Assembly: GCA_963573385.1 (NCBI GenBank)
Contig: CAUYLG010021525.1
Coordinates: forward strand, 1-64,000
DNA from: Cacajao melanocephalus
Taxonomy: Eukaryota > Chordata > Mammalia > Primates > Pitheciidae
DNA: 64,000 nt
Reading direction: 5' to 3'
Made by a program: the position numbers and the translations under genes. Shown in pieces: positions 1-64,000 of the stretch. Below the pieces are notes generated by a model that saw only the letters and a list, made by a program, of their open reading frames with translations, was not told where the DNA came from and did not search any database. The stretch's first letter is position 1. Each line of letters begins with the position of its first letter.

Positions 1-840
<840 letters not shown>

Positions 841-1084
841 GGAGGGGCTTGGAGGATTAAATAAATAAACATGACATGAGGTACGTAAGAGGCCTGAAAC
901 TCACCATTTTGCAATGTATCCATGTAACAGACCTGCACGTATACCCCCTAAATCTAGAAAAAAGCCCCAAACTGAAAAACACAATCACCAAAAATAAAGA
1001 AAGAAAGAAAGGTAGATGGGAGCAAGTCCCACTGGAGCAGATTTCCTCCGAACAGAAGGGGTTGTAGGAAGCAAAGGTTTATAT

Positions 1085-1240
1085 GTGTTTTATTTATTTA
1101 TTATTAATTAATTTATTTATTTATTGAGACAGGGTCTTGGTCTGTCACCCTAGCTGGAGTGCGGTGGCACGATTGTGGCTCACTAAAGCCTTGACCTGCT
1201 GGACTCAAGAGATCCTCTAACCTGAGCCTCACTTGGCCTA
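1085..1240 (-). repeat. Alu fragment (right monomer)
   Basis: TTTATT-rich head then gagacagggtcttggtctgtcacc; stops at acttggcc. Confidence 0.75.
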
Positions 1241-1245
1241 TTTAA

Positions 1246-1561
<316 letters not shown>

Positions 1562-1563
1562 TA

Positions 1564-1870
<307 letters not shown>

Positions 1871-1961
1871 CCACCATGCTCAACCTGCATCATTTTTTCA
1901 TGCCTGCCACATGGGATGCAGTGTTTATCCCATGGTAGGTGCCAGTAGAATGAGTTCTCTG

Positions 1962-16443
<14,482 letters not shown>

Positions 16444-17109
16444 AAACTCTCTCCTCTCTTACTGGTTTTCCTGCATTTTCCAGGGAAGCTGCTGACCCCT
16501 TAATTCTCTTTATAAGAGTTTAGCTGACTTCTTTCACAGATGTCAAACCACCACTGTTCAAAGTGACCCTGCTCCATCGAGTCCTGAAACAGCTCACTTC
16601 CTTTAAGAGCCAGTGTGACGTGCTTTGTGGGACACTCAGTAACTTTGGGTTTTGACTGTTTTTAACGGGTGGGCACTGGACCATCTTGGTGGAAGTGCTT
16701 GTGCCGCTCTGGAAGGCTGTTCCCTGGGGCTGTGATGTTGATCATGCCGCTTCCCTCTTACCTGTGCCAACAGACCTATTCCACTGCCTCAGTGTAGACC
16801 AGACCTTTCAGAAACCAGTATCATGTCACCCAGATAGATTGTGCTTACGGAGACAAATGAACATTTACTTGATTTAGAAGATAATGTGGCAGAATGATGT
16901 CAGGTGAGGGCAAAGCCAAGGCAGTGACAGAATCTGGAAAATCAAACAATACAAAAAGCTCTGAATGAACTGTTAGCCATTTGATCTTTGGATATAAAAG
17001 TGTGATGTGTATATGTACAAATGTATAATTTTTACATGCTTTTAAAAAAGGTTAGCTTTGTGAGAATACCCTGTTTGGTAAATGACTTTACTCTGTAATA
17101 GAAATACAT
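16444..17109 (+). other. CWC25: CWC25 3'UTR (proximal, repeat-free part)
   Basis: Non-coding sequence directly after the CWC25 stop, without recognisable repeats up to the Alu at 17110. No canonical AATAAA occurs in this part; variant hexamers such as AATACA are present. The mRNA may end here or continue to the AATAAA at 18059. Confidence 0.6.
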
Positions 17110-18279
<1,170 letters not shown>

Positions 18280-18613
18280 ACTGAAGGTGCTGGCGGCCGC
18301 TGAGCTCTGACCCTTTGCCTGGAGACCCGGCAGCAGGTGGGTGGGAGCGGGGCCCATTCATAAAACCCAGGGTTCCTGGCTTGTTCCTCTCATTGGTCCT
18401 GGGGGAAAGGGGCGTGCCCCGCGGGTGGAGCGCGCCCGGAGCCCAGGGGCGTGGGCAGATCCACGCCTGGGTGGAGCGAGGGGGCGTTCCTTGGCTTTCC
18501 AGGCTGGACTTCCTCTTTGCCGTGCTGCGTTCCTCCTCTCCCCTGGGGTGGGCATGGTACGACCCGCCCTCCTCGCATTCCCGCCCCTCCTTCCCTTCCG
18601 GAGCTGCGGCGCC

Positions 18614-18624
18614 GCCGCCATCTT
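18614..18624 (-). promoter_or_regulatory. YY1-like motif (GCCGCCATCTT)
   Basis: Matches the reverse complement of the AAnATGGCGGC YY1 core, common at TATA-less promoters close to the start site. Functional use is inferred from the CpG-island context. Confidence 0.5.
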
Positions 18625-18911
18625 GGCATTCGGGTTGAGGGAAAGAGCCAAATCCTGGCTTTGGGGGGCCCGGGTGGGGAGCCCCTCCCGCGGTTCACAG
18701 CGACGCCTGCCCAGCCCTCCTCCCCTTCCCGCTCCAGCGCGTTCGGAAGCCAGGCGGGTTCCTGTCAGGCCCGGGGAGGAGGGGCGGGCGGGGCGACCGC
18801 TGCCTCCCCGGGACGGGCCGAACCACGCGGGCGGGGAGGACGGTGCCTGGGGAAGGCTGGGCGGCGGCACCGCCCGGGGGCGGAGCGGGGTGCGGAGCGG
18901 GCCGGCCAGCT

Positions 18912-18966
18912 CCCCGGGGCGGGGCGGGAGGGCGGGGCGTGGGGCGGACGGAACCACCGGGGCGGG
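18912..18966 (+). promoter_or_regulatory. Cluster of GC boxes (Sp1/KLF-type)
   Basis: Repeated GGGGCGG/GGGCGGGG cores within ~55 bp, about 160-210 bp upstream of the PIP4K2B ATG. Confidence 0.5.
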
Positions 18967-19082
18967 GTGGGGAGGTAACGGGACGGGCGCGACCATGGCG
19001 CGGTGAGGGAGCGGGGGTGGGGATCGGTCCGGGGGAGGCCTGGGGCCGCTGGGTTGTGCGCTGTCTCCGTCGCCCCCCCCTT

Positions 19083-19084
<2 letters not shown>

Positions 19085-19120
<36 letters not shown>
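19085..19120 (+). repeat. (GCC)12 trinucleotide repeat in PIP4K2B 5'UTR
   Basis: Twelve uninterrupted GCC units end 6 bp before the PIP4K2B start codon. Such tracts are often length-polymorphic and form stable RNA structure in the leader. Confidence 0.95.
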
Positions 19121-19126
19121 CCGGGC

Positions 19127-48348
<29,222 letters not shown>

Positions 48349-48795
48349 TTATCTTCTACTTTCAGCCAGAGCCAGAGAGCTGGATATGGGGTTGGGGATC
48401 GGGAGTTAGGGAGAAGGGTGTATTTGGGCTAGATGGGAGGGTGGGAGCAAAGTGGGGGTTCGGGAGGACCTTAGCAATGAGACTGCAGCCTGTGACACCG
48501 AAAAAGACTTTAGCTGAAGAGGAGGGGGATGTGCTGTGTGTGTACCTACTCACAGGATGTAACCCCGCCTTCTGCTTACCCTTGATTTTTTTCCCCCCGA
48601 TTTGATACCCGGTTAAAAAAGGGTTCCCTTTTTGGTACCTTGTAACCTTTTAAGATACCTTGGGGCTAGAGATGACTGTGGGTTTATTTGGGTTTTGTTT
48701 CTGAAATGTCATTGCTCCAGGTTTGCTATTTATAATCATGTATTTCATCACCCTCCCCACCCTCCCCGTCCCTGCCCAGCTCTCAGTTCCCTTCA

Positions 48796-48801
48796 ATTAA
48801 A
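48796..48801 (+). terminator. Proximal poly(A) signal ATTAAA (PIP4K2B)
   Basis: ATTAAA ~450 bp after the stop, preceded by a C-rich stretch. Plausible alternative polyadenylation site. Confidence 0.4.
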
Positions 48802-50411
48802 GAGATACCCAGTAGACCCCACACAAGGGTCCTTTCAGAACCAAGTGCTCTGATGCCAGACTAGAGAGGTCAGACACCTCGCCCTGCTGCATTTGGTCTT
48901 GTCTGGATGAACTTTGTAATTTGATGGAGTATTGTGCACAACTTCCTCCACCTTTCCACCTTGGATTCAAGTGAAATGTTCCATTATTCCTCCATCCTGT
49001 CCGGAACATAACCAGGTCAACACCAGGCATCTCGGATCAGAATCAGAGATCTCAGAGGGGAATGAGTTCCTCCTCACGGGATGGTGAGGGGCAGGAAAGC
49101 GGCTGGGTTCTCGGACAGCTGGTTCTCAGAGAACCCTGTGGTGATCGCCCAAGCCCCAGGCTCTCAGCCTCTGGAGTTCAGGAGTCCTCTCTGTAAAGCC
49201 TGCCTCCCACTAGGTCAAGAGGAACTAGAGTACCTTTGGATTTATCAGGACCCTCATGTTGAAATGGTTATTTCCCTTTGGGAAAACCTCAGAAACTAAT
49301 GTATCAAATGAGGTCCTGTACCCTCCATCTATTTCCTTCCTTCTTCTGACCTCCCAGGCACTCTCACTTCTAGCTGAGCTCTTAGCTCTGGACAGATCTC
49401 CAAGCGCCTGGAGTGCTCTTTTGCAGAGACACCTCAGCACCAGCAAGGTGCCCCCATCTTAAGAGTTACACAGGGATGTGATCCAGGAAATCCAGTTTGG
49501 AGGCTTGATGTGGGGTTTGACCTGGCCTTAGCCTTGGGGCTATTTTTCCTTGTTGCCCCCTCTAAGCTTTTAGCAGATCTGTGGCCCACAGGCTTTCTTG
49601 GAAGGAGTGGCTCCCTGCAGGTGTTCACCCAGCTTCAGAGCCTGCCACCCAGGTCCTTAGAACTGAGCCACAAGCCACAGACTGGTCTGGCCAGGAGAGA
49701 AAACAGCCCTGTTGCTCTGCACTGGGGGAGGCACATTCCTGCCTCTTCTCACCCTCAGCCAGGAACTGGGGATTTGGGATGAGATATGGTCAGACTTGTA
49801 TATAACCCCAAAGATGTGAAGATGGTGTGTGAAACCGTTTTGAATGAATAGATTGGTTTCCTGTGGCTCCCTCCAAACCTGGCCAAGCTCAGCTTCTGAA
49901 GCAGGAAGCAGCACTGTCTCTGTGCCTGACTCACAGCACACAGGTCAGGAAAGAATGGAGACACGGCCTTCTTGGACTTCATTGGGGCTGCTGGATTGGG
50001 TGGGAACCCTTCTGGAAGAGGCAGGTGGGGGTCAAAACCACTGCCCTGGCCCCAGGAAGGGGCCATAGGTAGGTCTGAACAACTGCTGCAAGACCACTAA
50101 GTGACTTAGGGAACTTGAAACCAACCCGCTGGTGGAGAAAGCAAATTGGACTTGGGAAAGCGATTACTTAGGAATAATGTCTGGACTTGATTTCCCCACT
50201 TCATAATGAAGAATGGAAGTTTGGATCTGCTCCTAGTCAGGCCCAGCATCTCTGAAGCTTGGAAAGCTGTCTTCTAGCAGCCTCCACGGCCTCGGGCTCC
50301 CACCGGCTTCTCTACATTTGGTCTGCTGATCATGTTGCCATAATGTATATGGAAAGTGTAACACAATCTTACTGGTTAAAGACGACTACCAGGTATCTAA
50401 CTTGTTTAACA

Positions 50412-50474
50412 TTGAGAGAGAGAGAGAGAGAGAGTGTGTGTGTGTGTCTGTGTGTATGTGTGTGTGTGTGTGTT
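50412..50474 (+). repeat. (GA)n(TG)n microsatellite in PIP4K2B 3'UTR
   Basis: A GAGA run of about 11 units passes directly into an imperfect TG run of about 20 units. Confidence 0.9.
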
Positions 50475-52255
50475 TTGTATATTGTTTACATTTTGAGAGG
50501 TAGCATTCTGTTTCAAATGCTTTTTGTTTTTCTGACAGTATTGTTGATTGGGTCACAACATTTTAAGCTGTGGTTTGGTGGATTTTCAGTTTTGTTTTAA
50601 AGGTCAATTCGGCTGTGCTATCTTGAAAACCTTGGGTTTGGCCCCTAATTCCTTTGGCATTCAAATGTTTAAAAGCTATTTATCTTGGTTTATACACGTT
50701 TCCTTTCTCTTCTTTTTGTCATGATATTCTACGCGATCTGCAGTTTGAATGTGGAGAAAGTGGACTGATCCCCACGCATTGTCTGCCCCACTCTTTCCTC
50801 CTTGAGTCCCGCCATTCTTTTTCTGGGCAGTGGAAGGCATCGGAGGGGAAGTGACTGCCCTCAGCCTCACTCACTGGGGCCATGAAGAAAAGTCTTACGG
50901 CATCTCAGAACAATTTTGGGTCTCCCAAGAAGAAAGGTGTAAGAATAAGGACATGGCTGATTGGGTGAGGCCAGGATAGGGCTAAGGCCGAGATTCCTGG
51001 CTGGCATCCAGTCACCCTGTCTCCCGTCCCTACCCCTCTTCTTCCACAAGCCCGCAGCCAAGACACTGTCGTCTCCCAGCCACAGTGATGATGACTGCCC
51101 TAGAGACTCCACTGACCTCTAGATGAAGGCCCCTGGCCCTGGTTCCTGTTAATTAACCACTGGGTCTGTGTGTCCCCCAGCACAAGCTCCTTTCCCGTGC
51201 CCTGTGGCTTGAGGTCACAGGCATGCCAGGAAGCCACAGTTCAGGGGCGCAGACTGACGCAGTGCTCCACCTCTCCTCTTCTAGCTCAGGGGTTGCTGGT
51301 CTGTGGCAGGTGCCACGAGTAGCCCCTGTGGCTGTTATCAGTGGCAGTCTCTTAAGTTCCCGCCGCAGGCAGTTCTTCATCCCCTCTCCCTACTTCACTC
51401 TCTTCTCTTGCCTGTGCTTTCGGCCTCCAGCAGGCCTGCTGGCAGCGCTCAGGGTGTGAGGCTGACTCCCGCCCTGCCTTTCCTATCTGTCTTCACGGTC
51501 TGCCAGGGCCTGCCCTGGAGAGGTGGACCACAGACCCAGGACTTTTCTCAGTAGCCAGTCCTACCCGCCAGTTGACTTTTTACCAATTCAGGCTAGGAGA
51601 GAAAACAGCAGCACCCCAGCATATGAGTTACTCAGGTGTTGGGGGCCAGAAGGGACAGTGCGTTTAAACAGCCCTCAGAGCTCTGGCCTTAAACCTGTGG
51701 GCACCCCCTCCCCCCCGCAAGTCTAGGAGCCTCATCTCTTCCTGGCAGTCTTGCAGGCAGGGGGTCCTAAAAAGGGAAACCATTCAGACAACTGTCCCCC
51801 AGTCTACCAGCCATCTGCAGGGGGCAGTGACGTGGCCCTCTCCCTCCTCTGGAATGTGCCCCTTGTGAAGAGTGCCCCATGGGGAAGAGGAGACTCAGCT
51901 GTCCCTCAGCAGCTTGTGCCAGCATCCCAGGGCAGACGCTTCCACAGGAGCCTCTTGCCCTTGCCTAGAGCCACTTTGAGGCGGTGGGGGGAGGGGCCCA
52001 GTGCTGCTGGGCACAACCCAGCATTAGGTCAGATCATTGAAATTTAAAAATGTGAATGAAGTATAGATCCGCCTTTTGTGGAAGCAGGACAAACTACCAC
52101 CCCGCCAAGTGTGTGACTTCTTGATACCCCACTGCAGTTTCCATTTTTAGGAATTTTCAGTCCCGTGCTTGTCTAATGTCTGCTTTAAACAGTTCGAGAC
52201 CCTGTTCCTGTTTCCAATGCATGCATGTTAAGATGATCTCCAACCTGAGGAAAAA

Positions 52256-52261
52256 AATAAA
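52256..52261 (+). terminator. Distal poly(A) signal AATAAA (PIP4K2B)
   Basis: Canonical AATAAA followed within ~15-30 bp by GT-rich sequence (tttgtgtacatctgttatgtg), the expected downstream element. Confidence 0.75.
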
Positions 52262-52471
52262 ACTCAAAAAGCTTTGTGTACATCTGTTATGTGTGAGTCC
52301 TTGGAAAATGAACCTTTTTTTTTTTCTTTCCAGAATTAAAAAGTTTTGGTCCTAGCTTTAGAGGCAGCTTCGGCTAAATCAATGTATGGCTTCAATTTGG
52401 AGAAAGAATATGGTCAGTGACATCCCACTTTCAGATGCAGTTAATAAGCAGTGGTTACACGCACAGCACCA

Positions 52472-52738
52472 CTGGCTAGGTGTGGTGGCTCATGCCCAGC
52501 ACTTTGGGAGGCTGAGGCAGGAGAATCACTTCAGGACCAGTCTGGGTAACATAGTGAGACCCTGTCTGTACAAAACAAGAAGTAAGTAGCCAGGTGTGAT
52601 GGCACATGTCTGTAGTCCAGCCTACTCAGGAGGCTGAGGCAGGAGAATCGCTTAAGCTTGGGAGGTTGAGGCTGCAGTAAGCCATGATTGCACCACAGCA
52701 CTCCAGCCCAGGCAACAGTGAAACTCTCAAGGAAAAAA
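52472..52738 (+). repeat. Alu (small deletions)
   Basis: ggctaggtgtggtggctcatg, lacking the tgtaatcc part, to cagtgaaactctcaagg. Confidence 0.9.
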
Positions 52739-52880
52739 CACATGGAAGAATGGACAAACCACCCTTACTCCTCCAGCTGTGCAGAATGAACGCTGGCTAG
52801 GAGCCAGTCACCTGACATAACTTTGAACATGTCACCTCTGTGCACCTCATCTATTCCATCTGGGCACTTAGCTAAAAACC

Positions 52881-53232
52881 CAGTGGTTCTCAAAGGGTGG
52901 CCTTGGACCAGCAGTATCATTAGCACCTGGGGGTCAGAAATGTAAATTCTCAGGTCCCAATCCAGATCTACTGAGTCAGACTTAATGAGCCCTCCAGGTG
53001 ATTCCGATGGGAGCTAATGTGTGGGAACCACTCTGCTATGCAAACGTTCTACTTGCTTATTAGGCCATCTATCTATTGCAGGTTGAAAGCTGGAGTCGTT
53101 TGGGGAATTTTAGAAAAGACAGGTACCCAGGCCCCTAAAAGGCCAATTAAATCAGAATCTCAAGGGGATGGGATCAAGGCATGTTTCAGGAGCTCACAGG
53201 TGACTAATGCGCTGGCTAGGTTAAGAAACACT
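52881..53232 (-). mobile_element. MER5A-type DNA transposon remnants (two)
   Basis: 52881-53035 runs from cagtggttctcaaaggg to ggaaccactctg, nearly a full MER5A with both terminal repeats. 53090-53232 looks like part of a second copy. Confidence 0.8.
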
Positions 53233-53263
53233 AATCTACACTACTGATGGGTACTTGGCCAAA

Positions 53264-53577
53264 TTTCTTTCTTTCTTTTTTTTTTTTTTTTTGAGACAAG
53301 ATTTTCGCTCTTGTTGCCCAGATTTGAGCGCAATGGCACACTCTTGGCTCACCACAACCTCCGCCTCCCAGGTTCAAGCGAGTCTCCTGACTCAGCTTCC
53401 TGAGTAGCTAGGATTACAGGCATGTGCCACCACACCCGGCTAATTTTTTGCATTTTCAGCAGAGACGGGGGTTTCTCCATGTTGGTCAGGCTGGTCTCGA
53501 ACTCCTGACCACAGGTGATCTGCCTGCCTCCACCTCCCAAAGTGCTAGGATTACAAGCATGAGCCACCTCGTCCAAC
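53264..53577 (-). repeat. Alu with 16-bp perfect target-site duplication
   Basis: tacttggccaaatttc flanks both ends. Confidence 0.96.
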
Positions 53578-53639
53578 CTACTTGGCCAAATTTCCACCTG
53601 AAGCAATAAAAGACAAGGGTTTTCCCGCAGAGTTGAGTG

Positions 53640-53870
53640 AAAAGGATTCTAAGCTTTAGAGACAATGGAACGTGAGTTTACGTCCTTGCTCTACCACTTA
53701 TGAAAGTGGACTTGGATAAGTTATTTAACAGTCCTTCATCTCCAAACAAGGATAATCTCAACTGCCTTGAGTCATGATAAATCAATCCTAGACTGTATAA
53801 AGCACTTGTGTGGGGCCTAGCACACAGGGAGCATGCAGCAAGTGACATGTGGATTCTCCCCCTGGCATGC
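53640..53870 (+). repeat. MIR element
   Basis: ctctaccacttatgaaagtg ... ttatttaacagtccttcatc ... ggggcctagcacacaggga. Confidence 0.75.
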
Positions 53871-54009
53871 ACCGATGGAGTAGAGCACGAGCCAGAAAGC
53901 AAGCCCGAGGGCCAGGCCACACATGCTGAGTGGCTGGCTGTAGCCACCCAGCTGGGGCAGAGATCTGCGGGAAACCACCAAAGATAAGCAGGAGTGAAAG
54001 ACAGCCTAT

Positions 54010-54015
54010 TTTATT
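54010..54015 (-). terminator. Poly(A) signal of PSMB3
   Basis: AATAAA on the minus strand, ~38 bp after the stop, giving the very short 3'UTR typical of this gene. Confidence 0.8.
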
Positions 54016-54052
54016 TCAAAAACAAAAAAAAATGTGTGCTCTGGGAACAGGG

Positions 54053-64000
<9,948 letters not shown>

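Larger units (their letters stand above)
48349..52280 (+). other. PIP4K2B: PIP4K2B long 3'UTR (~3.9 kb, Alu-free)
   Basis: Runs from the stop to a strong AATAAA at 52256-52261. It contains no Alu, in sharp contrast to both flanks, and one GA/TG microsatellite. An earlier ATTAAA at 48796-48801 could give a ~0.47 kb short 3'UTR. Extent is inferred from poly(A) signals and the known long 3'UTR of this gene. Confidence 0.75.

Noticed and set aside
18341..19006. 221- and 175-codon plus-strand open frames upstream of PIP4K2B
   Set aside because: Same compositional effect; no homology recognised and no conserved start context.

Overview
This is nuclear DNA of a primate. About sixty Alu copies are interleaved with old L1M, L2, MIR, MER5A and Tigger fragments. 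Four mammalian protein genes are recognisable from exons with clean GT-AG borders. Several Alus (about 141-160, 36881-36900, 44181-44200) carry an extra GGCGCCTGG-type segment before the 3' tail. From memory this is typical of New World monkey AluTa-type elements. I found no clear AluY and no LAVA element, so a platyrrhine is my best guess, but that is inference.

Layout. (1) 1-18,000: the 3' eight coding exons of CWC25 (+ strand, a spliceosome step-one factor); exons before 2378 lie left of the window. (2) 18,280-19,480: a CpG-island promoter for PIP4K2B. (3) 19,127-52,280: the complete 10-exon, 416-codon PIP4K2B gene (+), followed by a ~3.9 kb 3'UTR without any Alu. (4) 54,000-57,117: the last three coding exons of PSMB3 (- strand), converging on PIP4K2B. 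(5) 57,892-64,000: internal exons of PLA2G6 (+), including the 54-codon cassette exon of the long isoform and the start of the patatin-like catalytic domain. PLA2G6 continues past the right edge.

The most notable thing here is the join between parts 4 and 5. CWC25, PIP4K2B and PSMB3 are neighbours on human chromosome 17q12, whereas PLA2G6 is on human 22q13. In the window the 5' exons of PSMB3 (about the first 99 codons) are missing exactly where PLA2G6 sequence begins, and the 5' exons of PLA2G6 are missing too. The only repeat in the 0.77 kb between them is an Alu with no obvious target-site duplication. Either this is an Alu-mediated rearrangement or duplication, or an assembly chimera. Breaking the only PSMB3 copy should be lethal, so a chimera or a duplicated copy is likelier than a simple translocation.

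The four genes do not form a pathway: CWC25 acts in splicing, PIP4K2B in phosphoinositide signalling, PSMB3 in the 20S proteasome and PLA2G6 in phospholipid remodelling. Much of the remaining sequence is layered transposon history: Alus inside Alus, an L1 split by Alus and by a second L1-type element, and a Tigger1 relic split by an Alu. Many insertions have readable target-site duplications.
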